IMG/VR virus record: IMGVR_UViG_3300033153_003684 | Location: 1 to 30,115 of that record | Length of the DNA: 30,115 nucleotides | Origin: a virus | Direction: 5' to 3' (one strand) | Part shown: in pieces, positions 7,483-13,210 of the stretch | How positions within the stretch are numbered: position 1 is the first letter of the stretch | How the letters are laid out: each line of letters opens with the position of its first letter | Translations under genes and position numbers: made by a program | The notes under the pieces: generated by a model | Told to the model about the DNA's origin: nothing | Seen by the model: the letters and a program-made list of their open reading frames with translations, nothing else | Databases searched by the model: none

Positions 7483-7637
7483 AGATTTATTATTATATTC
7501 AATTCATCTAATTTGTTTTTATTTAATAAATAGAAATCAATAACTTCTTTATCAATTATACCTTTTTTTATTTGAATTTCTATTAGTGAAAATGATTCTG
7601 ATACTTTCTTTTCTAAAATTCTTTTTAATTTTCTCAT
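7479..7637 (-). CDS. Small unknown protein (52 aa)
   Basis: A 52-residue basic frame (MRKLKRILEKKVSESFSLIEIQIKKGIIDKEVIDFYLLNK...) that overlaps the next gene by four bases (ATGA). It starts 19 bases downstream of an ATTTAATATATAA box. Helical, no recognised domain. Confidence 0.6.
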   Translation of the reverse strand: MRKLKRILEKKVSESFSLIEIQIKKGIIDKEVIDFYLLNKNKLDELNIIINL

Positions 7638-7656
7638 AACTTGTTGTTTCTTTATG

Positions 7657-7669
7657 TTATATATTAAAT
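7657..7669 (-). promoter_or_regulatory. Early-type promoter-like box
   Basis: Minus-strand ATTTAATATATAA, identical to the box at 3211-3223, 19 bases before the ATG at 7637. The preceding minus-strand TCTGTTTT also resembles part of the late motif. Confidence 0.4.
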
Positions 7670-7691
7670 CTGAAAACAGAAAAAGTTCATT

Positions 7692-8072
7692 TTACCATCT
7701 AGATTCTTTACTTCTATTGTCTATATGGGTAAAGTTATCATATTTACCAAGTCCTTTAATAGTTAAAAGGTTATCATCTATCATTTGTGTTATAATTTTA
7801 TAAGTTTCTTTAACTGTAATTCCTTCTACTACTATATCTAAAGCTGTTCCTAATAGATGTTGTGAACGTCTAGCACCACCAACACTCATATTATGATTTA
7901 TTGAACGATAAGCACTATTAATATGAATAGGTTTATCTATATAATCTCTAATTATTTGTACTTGTTCGGCTATCAATAGTATATTTCGGAATACTTTAAA
8001 AGGCATATCACCACCATCCTTTGAATGGAATTCTGATAATTTAAAATTCTTTGTAATGTTTACATCTTGCAT
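7692..8072 (-). CDS. M15-family peptidase, likely endolysin
   Basis: A 126-residue zinc peptidase of the M15 (D-Ala-D-Ala carboxypeptidase / L-Ala-D-Glu endopeptidase) type. It begins with the usual ITKNFKLSEFHSKDGG. The zinc site is visible: SQHLLGTALDI gives His72 and Asp79 (S-x-H-x-x-G-x-A-x-D), and FTHIDNR gives His116. SAYRS (Arg56) precedes it. It would cut peptidoglycan peptide bridges at lysis. There is no signal peptide, so release should depend on the holin at 5612-6091 on the other strand. Length matches single-domain Bacteroidota phage endolysins. Confidence 0.88.
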   Translation of the reverse strand: MQDVNITKNFKLSEFHSKDGGDMPFKVFRNILLIAEQVQIIRDYIDKPIHINSAYRSINHNMSVGGARRSQHLLGTALDIVVEGITVKETYKIITQMIDDNLLTIKGLGKYDNFTHIDNRSKESRW

Positions 8073-8081
8073 ATTTATATT

Positions 8082-8216
8082 TTATTTATTTTCTAATATA
8101 TTACGGAGGATTAAAAGAAATTGAAATTCTTCTCTATATTCTTCCATTTGTTCTTTAGTAATATCTTCTACTTCGTTATTATAGATGATGTTAATAAGCT
8201 TTCTTAATCTTTCCAT
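8082..8216 (-). CDS. Small unknown protein (44 aa)
   Basis: A 44-residue, Glu-rich helical frame (MERLRKLINIIYNNEVEDITKEQMEEYREE...). It fills the 160-base gap between the nuclease and endolysin genes, on the same strand, with ten bases to the endolysin start and 16 bases from the nuclease stop. Tight spacing supports it; no family recognised. Confidence 0.55.
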   Translation of the reverse strand: MERLRKLINIIYNNEVEDITKEQMEEYREEFQFLLILRNILENK

Positions 8217-8232
8217 AGTTTATATATTCAAA

Positions 8233-8925
8233 TTACTTTGCTCCATTCGTGAGAAGCCATCCCAGACTATTTTCAAAATCTTTACCTTCTTTAGCATACT
8301 CTAAAATCTTTCCTTTTCTTTCAAATGAATTAATTTCATTTGGTAATTGATAATTATTAAAAGTATCAATTCTACCACCATATTTTTTAAATAAACTATT
8401 AAACTCTCTACGAGTTACTTTATACATCATAGTAGCACTTCCATAATCACCACCTTGGATTACACAATGTTGGAAATTCTCTTCTAATAATTTAATTAGA
8501 TTACTTGGTTTAATTACATATACATTATCCTTCAAATATAAAGGGAAGAAGTAAACGAATAAATCTGCTTTAGTAACAAACACACCTGATGTCTTTCCAC
8601 CACAACTAACTTCGAATACAAGATTATCTGTTTTGGTTTCATAAAAATCTGTTTTAATTTCAGCTAATATTTTCTTACCTGTTATTCCAGATATATCACC
8701 TTTATGATGAACTGCAAAACAGACGTCATAGTCTTTCCACTTTGATTTTTGTCCAGGGTATTTGCTATGAGAATGATGATTAAAGTGTAAATCATATTTT
8801 TGTGTTAATATATTATTTTCAATATAATTTATCATTATACGTTCACCAAACATTCCTTTTTGATTATCTTTTTGGAATTGTTGACTTCTATTCCATCCTA
8901 TTTTATTATTATTATTTTCTTTCAT
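8233..8925 (-). CDS. PD-(D/E)XK-type nuclease
   Basis: 230 residues. The arrangement KDYDVCF (Asp67), KKILAEIKTDF (Glu89-x-Lys91) and NLVFEVSCGGKTSGVFVTKADLFVYFFP fits a PD-(D/E)XK restriction-like fold: the active-site Asp, then E-x-K on the next strand, then a T-K-A-D helix seen in several phage nucleases. An N-terminal MFGERIMINYIE helix could supply another acidic residue (Glu28). It would act on phage or host DNA, for instance in recombination, host DNA breakdown or junction resolution; the substrate cannot be read from the sequence. First gene of the endolysin run, preceded by a TATATATTAAAT box (minus-strand ATTTAATATATA). Confidence 0.65.
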   Translation of the reverse strand: MKENNNNKIGWNRSQQFQKDNQKGMFGERIMINYIENNILTQKYDLHFNHHSHSKYPGQKSKWKDYDVCFAVHHKGDISGITGKKILAEIKTDFYETKTDNLVFEVSCGGKTSGVFVTKADLFVYFFPLYLKDNVYVIKPSNLIKLLEENFQHCVIQGGDYGSATMMYKVTRREFNSLFKKYGGRIDTFNNYQLPNEINSFERKGKILEYAKEGKDFENSLGWLLTNGAK

Positions 8926-8929
8926 AGTA

Positions 8930-8941
8930 TATATATTAAAT
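8930..8941 (-). promoter_or_regulatory. Early-type promoter-like box
   Basis: Minus-strand ATTTAATATATA four bases before the nuclease start codon, similar to boxes at 3211 and 7657. Confidence 0.35.
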
Positions 8942-9026
8942 AATAAAACCGTTTTTTGAAACTTTTCTATATAAATAGAATATAATACTTATTACCTACC
9001 AAATGTTTTTCATAGGTTTTTTTTGT

Positions 9027-9057
9027 AAGGATGGTCTTAATTGATTATCCTTTTTTT
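9027..9057 (+). terminator. Hairpin with T-run, terminator-like
   Basis: AAGGATGGTC (9027-9036) pairs with GATTATCCTT (9043-9052, two G-T pairs) around TTAATT, then seven T. It is on the plus strand where no plus-strand gene is seen upstream, so it could end a small RNA. Confidence 0.6.
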
Positions 9058-9117
9058 ATTTCAATAATTATCCCTTTAAAATTTTGTTTATTAGATTGAT
9101 TATAGTATATTAACTAT

Positions 9118-9261
9118 ATGAAGAAAATAGAATTATTAAAAAGAATGTCAATTAAAGAATTGAATGAATCAAAAAAAGCAATATTAAAGATGTATGGGAG
9201 TAAAATAGAATTAAGATATAATTTAATTAAGAATATTGATGAAGAAATCTCACTTAGATAG
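9118..9261 (+). CDS. Small unknown protein (47 aa)
   Basis: A 47-residue plus-strand frame (MKKIELLKRMSIKELNESKKAILKMYGSKIELRYNLIK...) in a region of minus-strand genes. It is basic and helical and is followed within ten bases by a hairpin with a T-rich tail at 9271-9299, which supports a real monocistronic unit. No family recognised. Confidence 0.5.
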   Translation: MKKIELLKRMSIKELNESKKAILKMYGSKIELRYNLIKNIDEEISLR

Positions 9262-9270
9262 TTGATATAC

Positions 9271-9299
9271 AAGTAGTTATAAAATTACTTCTATATTTT
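9271..9299 (+). terminator. Hairpin terminator-like
   Basis: AAGTAGTT (9271-9278) pairs with AATTACTT (9283-9290, one G-T pair) with loop ATAA, followed by CTATATTTT. It closes the 47-residue gene. Confidence 0.55.
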
Positions 9300-9359
9300 G
9301 GTCATTTTTGAACATTTTAGCTGATATAGACCTTAGGAAAGTTGAAAATAATTGAAATT

Positions 9360-9402
9360 AGGGTATTTAGACCCCCTACAACTGCCCTTAAATAGCCTTT
9401 TT
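9360..9402 (+). terminator. Long-loop hairpin with T-run
   Basis: AGG-TATTTA (9360-9369) pairs with TAAATA-CCT (9389-9398) with one G-G mismatch and a C-rich 19-base loop, then TTTT. It lies between convergent units and may serve as a terminator or a structured RNA end. Confidence 0.4.
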
Positions 9403-9451
9403 ATAGTAAAAAATCAAGGTAAATTAAATGTTTGAAAAAGACATTAGAATA

Positions 9452-9769
9452 TTATCTATCTGAAATATTGGGGATTTTCTGGTATAAATTTATTTCTAAT
9501 TTTTCATCTTCATTTGAAAAGTAATCAGATAATATTAAGAAAATTTCCTTTCTCTTTGCTTGTGCTTTAGTCTTATATTCAAATAGAGGGATTAATATTA
9601 TATCTTCTTCTGTGTAATCAATACTATGTAAATAATCATATAAAGGCTTCTTATGTAATTTTCTGAATGAATATTGATGTTGATAAGTTCGTCTCTTTAA
9701 ATCCTTTGTATGACCATAATAGAGAATGTTATCTTCCCTATCTACTATCTTATATACTGTATGTGCCAT
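9452..9769 (-). CDS. GIY-YIG nuclease domain protein
   Basis: 105 residues, a single GIY-YIG domain. VYKIVDREDNILYYGHTKDLKRRTYQHQ gives the two signature strands (Y6-K-I and Y18-Y-G) followed by L-x-R-R (Arg26/27), and AKRKEIFLILSDY gives the catalytic Glu75 on the helix. It has no visible DNA-binding extension, so it may be a free-standing homing or segregation-type endonuclease, or a repair-like nuclease. It sits in the minus-strand accessory block downstream of an acetyltransferase gene. Confidence 0.8.
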   Translation of the reverse strand: MAHTVYKIVDREDNILYYGHTKDLKRRTYQHQYSFRKLHKKPLYDYLHSIDYTEEDIILIPLFEYKTKAQAKRKEIFLILSDYFSNEDEKLEINLYQKIPNISDR

Positions 9770-9770
9770 T

Positions 9771-9842
9771 CTATTTATATAATTCTTTTATAAGTATTCT
9801 AATTATAATAAGACCAATTGATATCCCTAGTATATACATCAT
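9771..9842 (-). CDS. Possible tiny membrane peptide (23 aa)
   Basis: Frame MMYILGISIGLIIIRILIKELYK, one hydrophobic helix with a basic end, stopping one base before the start codon of the GIY-YIG gene. Size alone makes it doubtful; AT-rich DNA produces hydrophobic frames easily. Confidence 0.25.
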   Translation of the reverse strand: MMYILGISIGLIIIRILIKELYK

Positions 9843-9955
9843 TATATTTTATTTTCTTTTATAATAACTAGCATTTATGGAACACTATCCAAGTTATTAA
9901 AATGATATCATAAATATCAATGTGTCTATAAAAAAATTCTTTTAGTTTGTTAAAT

Positions 9956-10360
9956 TTAGTTTTCATAATGTTTTTTTAATTTTTTATTTTCTGAATTATC
10001 CCCCTTAGATTTAAATTCTATTTTCATCCAATCAAATAACCAATTATCTTCATCAGTAGAATGGAATCTAAATCCAACCTTTTTATACAAACTAATTGCT
10101 TTGTGGTTATCATTCTTTACCATCAAATAAAGATTAGGATAGTTGAGTGACATAGCTTGCTTTAGAGCGTCCATTACAATCTCTTTACCATAACCTTTCC
10201 CTTGATAAATAGGATTGACGTAAACAGAAGATAAAGTGTAGTCAGACTGTTGTTCTTCTATTACGAATGAAGCTACGTATTCATCCATTAAATAATAAAT
10301 AGAATGATGTTGGATGTGATAATTCCACTGTTGACTATATTGGGTTCTTGTTAGTTTCAT
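9956..10360 (-). CDS. GNAT-family N-acetyltransferase
   Basis: 134 residues. Motif A, VYVNPIYQGKGYGKEIV, carries the acetyl-CoA loop Q53-G-K-G-Y-G58, and motif B, NDNHKAISLYKKVGF, completes the GNAT fold. The acceptor is unknown. Acetyltransferases in phages may modify host proteins, toxins or DNA-linked polyamines, but nothing here tells which. The C-terminal tail KGDNSENKKLKKHYEN comes from a repeated DNA segment shared with the portal gene 3' end, so the last residues may be a recombination-added extension. Confidence 0.8.
   Translation of the reverse strand: MKLTRTQYSQQWNYHIQHHSIYYLMDEYVASFVIEEQQSDYTLSSVYVNPIYQGKGYGKEIVMDALKQAMSLNYPNLYLMVKNDNHKAISLYKKVGFRFHSTDEDNWLFDWMKIEFKSKGDNSENKKLKKHYEN
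9979..10003 (-). repeat. 25-base dispersed repeat, copy B
   Basis: Minus strand identical over 25 bases to 4952-4976, inside the 3' end of the acetyltransferase gene. It begins with the dispersed GGGGATAATT 10-mer. Confidence 0.85.
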
Positions 10361-10372
10361 ATTAATTTTATT

Positions 10373-10397
10373 AATGTTTTCTTTCTTTACTTTAATG
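10373..10397 (-). repeat. Repeated A-rich leader, copy 1
   Basis: A 25-base leader (minus strand: CATTAAAGTAAAGAAAG then AAAACATT) 12 bases upstream of the acetyltransferase start. It differs by one base from 10646-10670. Confidence 0.6.
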
Positions 10398-10402
10398 GTC
10401 TA

Positions 10403-10645
10403 CTATAATAATTTAGATATTCTCATTTCTATTTTTTCTGATTCAGTTAGTTCTTTGTTCTTTTCGGTAATAAGAATTGATTCTACTTCAAGTAGTTCAT
10501 CTATTGTTAATTCAATATCGTGACCAAAATATGTTTTTCCATATTCTTGTTTCTCAGGATATTTATACATCTTGTACCAAACCCCTCCTTGTTCATATGC
10601 TACATCCTTACCTTTATTTATCTCTACTGCTCTTCCACAACTCAT
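10403..10645 (-). CDS. Unknown protein (80 aa)
   Basis: 80 residues, MSCGRAVEINKGKDVAYEQGGVWYKMYKYPEKQEYGKTYFGHDIELTIDELLEVESILITEKNKELTESEKIEMRISKLL. The N-terminal half looks beta-rich with aromatic residues and the C-terminal half is a charged helix. It starts directly after the repeated A-rich leader at 10646-10670. No family recognised. Confidence 0.6.
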   Translation of the reverse strand: MSCGRAVEINKGKDVAYEQGGVWYKMYKYPEKQEYGKTYFGHDIELTIDELLEVESILITEKNKELTESEKIEMRISKLL

Positions 10646-10670
10646 AATGTTTTCTTTCTTTATTTTAATG
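10646..10670 (-). repeat. Repeated A-rich leader, copy 2
   Basis: The same 25-base leader as 10373-10397 with one difference, abutting the ATG at 10645. Partial versions occur at 11056-11070 and 11382-11400. It probably acts as the ribosome-loading leader of this gene set. Confidence 0.65.
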
Positions 10671-10709
10671 TTTCTTTAAATAATTATTCAGTTAATTTCT
10701 ATTTATATG

Positions 10710-11027
10710 TTATATTACTTTTAAATATTTTTGATAAGCTTCTTTAACATTTATTAATTTCATATCTGATAGACTTGTGTTCTGCCTTAAATACAAATCA
10801 TATTCTTTGAATGTTAATTCTCCATTAATTAATCTAATTTCATATTCAAGAGAAGTGATATATCCCATTACAACACTACCATTTCCACCTAAATCCATAC
10901 CACCATAATCACTAGAATAATTACAACAGCCATCTAAATTTCGGATATAAGTATATATAATAGAGAAATCATCTATTTCTTCTGGTAATGTAATTTTTTC
11001 TTTTTTGTTCTTTTTAAACCAATTCAT
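10710..11027 (-). CDS. Unknown protein with N-terminus shared with its neighbour
   Basis: 105 residues. The first 18 residues (MNWFKKNKKEKITLPEEI) are almost the same as in the upstream gene, encoded by a 53-base direct repeat. The rest (YTYIRNLDGCCNYSSDYGGMDLGGNGSVVMGYITSLEYEIRLINGELTFKEYDLYLR) is different and Gly/Tyr-rich in the middle. The basic, amphipathic N-terminus could be a membrane-surface or protein-binding signal shared by both products. No family recognised. Confidence 0.6.
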   Translation of the reverse strand: MNWFKKNKKEKITLPEEIDDFSIIYTYIRNLDGCCNYSSDYGGMDLGGNGSVVMGYITSLEYEIRLINGELTFKEYDLYLRQNTSLSDMKLINVKEAYQKYLKVI

Positions 11028-11033
11028 AATGTT
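10981..11033 (-). repeat. 53-base direct repeat, copy 1
   Basis: Identical to 11335-11387. It covers the 5' end of the gene at 10710-11027, its start codon and six bases of leader. Confidence 0.9.
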
Positions 11034-11057
11034 CTGTTTTCTTTTATTTTCTTTTCT

Positions 11058-11381
11058 TTATTTTAATGTTTCTTTCTTTATATAATATTCTGATAATTTC
11101 TTTCTTAATTTTTGAACTTCAATATATTTATTTTCAATTCCTTTTATTGATTTTTTATATTCTTCAATTAATGTTTTTGATTCTAAATCTTTTATTTCCT
11201 TTCTTAAGATTAAAATACATTCTAATCGAATATCTTGTAAAGGTATATTTGATGTAAGGAAATCTGCTTCTAATTCTACTAGCCTTTTTATTACTATTGA
11301 CTCATCTGATACCTCGATAATATCTTCTATTTCATCTGGTAATGTAATTTTTTCTTTTTTGTTCTTTTTAAACCAATTCAT
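11058..11381 (-). CDS. Coiled-coil protein with N-terminus shared with its neighbour
   Basis: 107 residues from the ATG at 11381. The frame is open further upstream to 11486, but this ATG is preferred because it matches the start of the neighbouring paralogous N-terminus and follows the repeated A-rich leader. After MNWFKKNKKEKITLPDEIED the protein is nearly all charged helix (RLECILILRKEIKDLESKTLIEEYKKSIKGIENKYIEVQKLRKKLSEYY), probably coiled-coil. Its 3' end overlaps part of the leader of the next gene. No function can be named. Confidence 0.6.
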   Translation of the reverse strand: MNWFKKNKKEKITLPDEIEDIIEVSDESIVIKRLVELEADFLTSNIPLQDIRLECILILRKEIKDLESKTLIEEYKKSIKGIENKYIEVQKLRKKLSEYYIKKETLK

Positions 11382-11387
11382 AATGTT
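11335..11387 (-). repeat. 53-base direct repeat, copy 2
   Basis: Identical to 10981-11033, at the 5' end of the coiled-coil gene. Recent duplication or gene conversion is the simplest reading. Confidence 0.9.
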
Positions 11388-11397
11388 TTCTTTCTTT

Positions 11398-11407
11398 ATT
11401 ATATATA
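11398..11407 (-). promoter_or_regulatory. Early-type promoter-like box
   Basis: Minus-strand TATATATAAT, about 17 bases before the ATG at 11381; first box of the leftward accessory gene set. Confidence 0.4.
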
Positions 11408-11428
11408 TCAGATTTCTTTGTCTCCCTA

Positions 11429-11453
11429 ATCTAAGGGGGATAATTATCAAAAT
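11429..11453 (+). repeat. Dispersed GGGGATAATT motif (intergenic copy)
   Basis: ATCTAAGGGGGATAATT at 11429-11445 is identical to sites at 9994-10010 (minus strand) and 14169-14185. The extended GGGGATAATTATCAAAAT at 11436-11453 is identical to 17536-17553. Confidence 0.75.
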
Positions 11454-11552
11454 ATTCTCTCGCTCTTTCGGGCATCTACGAGCCACACATTCGAGAATAG
11501 ATTCTTTGGTCGTTATTATATTGTCTGTCAGTCTGTTTCAAGTCTAAACCTA

Positions 11553-11579
11553 TAATAATAATAATAATAATAATAATAA
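11553..11579 (+). repeat. TAA trinucleotide microsatellite, nine units
   Basis: Nine tandem TAA units between the divergent transcription units, about 200 bases before the polymerase-like gene. Confidence 0.9.
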
Positions 11580-11669
11580 GAAGGACATATATAGTATTTA
11601 ATAGTAATAGTTTATAATACGCCCAAAAAGACACATTTTATAGAATATGACCTAATATCAGAAGATAAG

Positions 11670-11685
11670 CCGCTTTCATAAGCGG
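11670..11685. other. GC-rich perfect hairpin
   Basis: CCGCTT, loop TCAT, AAGCGG. No T-run follows, so it is not a terminator; it stands out in AT-rich DNA and may be part of an origin or an RNA leader structure. Confidence 0.6.
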
Positions 11686-11747
11686 TGGATGAGACAATAA
11701 TAAATAGAAATAAATTACAAAAAAGGTAAACAAAGGAGTAAAGTTTT

Positions 11748-11757
11748 TATATATAAG
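11748..11757 (+). promoter_or_regulatory. Early-type promoter-like box
   Basis: TATATATAAG 20 bases before the start of the polymerase-like gene. An AAACAA lies upstream at about 11728. It resembles the early-type boxes at 13163, 13620 and 11398. Confidence 0.45.
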
Positions 11758-11777
11758 ACAAAGAAAGAAACAAAGAA

Positions 11778-13034
11778 ATGATAGAAATTATACCAATGAA
11801 CAACACAGGATTATTTGAAAGAGAATTATCCAATAAAGAAATTAAAAGATTAACAGTTGAACATTATTGTTTCGCTGTTGATATGACACTAATAAGTAAA
11901 CTAATAACAATTGAAAATAGACCAATTAATAATCAAAAATTATTCATAAGAAATATACTTGAATTTTTATCTTGGTTAGATAGTAATGAAAAGATAATGG
12001 ATACTGGTGATGGACAAATACACACACAAATTTTCAGAAGATTTTTTGGTAATAATCACACTAAAGGATATAAGACAATATTATCTGAATTAGAAATTAT
12101 TACAGCTATCCCACACGAAGATGGAACTTGGTTTTCATATAATAAAAAGAACACACCAGAAAATATGAAAGTAGATGCTGTATGTTCTAGATATAAAGTA
12201 CATAATACTTATTATGCTATGGATGAAATATGCTTAGTTGTTATTCCAGAGGGAAGAAAGAAATACACAAGAGATACAATCACTATTCAAGATGGATTAG
12301 AATTAGACAATCGATATATAAATACAATTGATAAAATAGAAATTAATACCGTACCTGCAATTAAAGGTGAAATTGAACATTGCATTAAAAACAATCTATC
12401 TTTATCTATATTACAAAGAAGAATATCAAGAATCTTCAATACTAAAAGAAGTCGTTCAATTAAAAAAGGTGGTAATGTTAGTAGAATATACCACACATTT
12501 AGTACTATAAGTAGAATATCAAGAAAACATTTATCTGTTAATTTTACTTCAATAGATATTAAAAATTGCCAACCACTTATATTAGTAGGATATCTAATGT
12601 CTAATGAATTGGGATATGATATCGATTATAAAAATGATTGTGAAGATGCTATATTCTATGAAAAGTTTTATGATTTATATTCACATATACAAGATGAAGA
12701 AGAAAGAAGATTAAAAGTTAAACAACATATTTATAAATTTTTATTTTTCGGATTCACTGAAAGAAGTAGAGTTAATAAAAGATTCAAAGAATTATATCCA
12801 ATTACTTGGCAAACTTTAAGTGAAATTAAAAAAACTGATATAAGTCTAGCTAATAGATTGCAAAATTTAGAAGGTGATTTATTCAATAAGCTAATTCCAG
12901 ATTTTAGTAAACATTACTTCACATTATTTGATGCGGTTTATTTTTCTGATTCAAGTGAGATAGGAACATTAACCAAAAGATTAGGTGAGTTATTCGCTGG
13001 ATTAGGATTGAAGGTTAGAGTAGAAATAAATTAA
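11778..13034 (+). CDS. Divergent polymerase-like replication protein
   Basis: 418 residues, not in a family that I can name with certainty. The C-terminal half carries an ordered set that resembles the palm of family A-type polymerases. GGNVSRIYHTFSTISRISRKHL lies at about 231-251. It is followed by SIDIKNCQPLIL (Asp260, a motif A-like D-x-K-x-x-Q-P), then KQHIYKFLFFGFTERSRVNKRFKELYP (315-341, like the motif B K...FG helix) and FTLFDAVYFS (Asp385, motif C-like). Residues 1-200 could be an accessory or DNA-binding domain. Proteins with D-I-K-N-x-Q-P are scattered in phages and plasmids, mostly annotated hypothetical. The gene is flanked on both sides by structured noncoding DNA, which fits a replication role. 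Start chosen at the ATG after an A-rich leader. Confidence 0.6.
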   Translation: MIEIIPMNNTGLFERELSNKEIKRLTVEHYCFAVDMTLISKLITIENRPINNQKLFIRNILEFLSWLDSNEKIMDTGDGQIHTQIFRRFFGNNHTKGYKTILSELEIITAIPHEDGTWFSYNKKNTPENMKVDAVCSRYKVHNTYYAMDEICLVVIPEGRKKYTRDTITIQDGLELDNRYINTIDKIEINTVPAIKGEIEHCIKNNLSLSILQRRISRIFNTKRSRSIKKGGNVSRIYHTFSTISRISRKHLSVNFTSIDIKNCQPLILVGYLMSNELGYDIDYKNDCEDAIFYEKFYDLYSHIQDEEERRLKVKQHIYKFLFFGFTERSRVNKRFKELYPITWQTLSEIKKTDISLANRLQNLEGDLFNKLIPDFSKHYFTLFDAVYFSDSSEIGTLTKRLGELFAGLGLKVRVEIN

Positions 13035-13053
13035 AAACATTATATTTGATTTA

Positions 13054-13144
13054 ATACTAATAGTATCCGCTGAAGCTGAATTTGCTGTTATTATACATTT
13101 AAATAAAGGGTATAATAATTGAAAATAAATCAACTTTATACCCT
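13054..13144. other. Noncoding inverted repeats downstream of the polymerase-like gene
   Basis: ATACT/AGTAT around AAT at 13054-13066, then AGGGTATAA (13107-13115) pairing with TTATACCCT (13136-13144) over a 20-base loop. No T-run follows on the plus strand, so these look like protein- or RNA-structure sites rather than a terminator. Confidence 0.5.
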
Positions 13145-13162
13145 AGGGACTATATAACATTA

Positions 13163-13172
13163 TATATATAAG
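13163..13172 (+). promoter_or_regulatory. Early-type promoter-like box
   Basis: TATATATAAG 38 bases before the zinc-finger gene start. Confidence 0.4.
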
Positions 13173-13210
13173 GTATAAGAAAAACAAACAAATAAATAAA
13201 CAAAGAAATT

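Larger units (their letters stand above)
11382..11777. other. Noncoding region, possible replication origin or control region
   Basis: About 396 bases without a convincing gene, between the divergent accessory block and the polymerase-like gene. It contains a TATATATAAT box (minus strand), one GGGGGATAATTATC site with a ten-base palindrome, a locally GC-richer stretch at about 11455-11520, a (TAA)9 microsatellite, a perfect CCGCTT/AAGCGG hairpin and an AT-rich TATATATAAG box. Structured DNA next to a replication-type gene suggests an origin, but no initiator-binding iterons were identified. Confidence 0.4.

Noticed and set aside
9667-9864. Plus-strand open frame of 65 codons rich in Ile/Tyr/Leu
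   Set aside because: Antisense to the well-supported GIY-YIG gene; composition is that expected from reversed AT-rich coding DNA.
11382-11486. Upstream extension of the coiled-coil gene (35 extra residues from 11486)
   Set aside because: The neighbouring paralogous N-terminus starts at the internal ATG (11381), the repeated A-rich leader lies just before that ATG, and the extension has a different, GC-richer composition.
11430-11560. tRNA-like TTCGAGA segment in the intergenic region
   Set aside because: Flanking bases do not form a T-stem, acceptor stem or anticodon arm.
13107-13144. Inverted repeat after the polymerase-like gene as a terminator
   Set aside because: The stem is good but no T-run follows on the plus strand, and on the minus strand the tail is interrupted; a regulatory or origin role is more likely.
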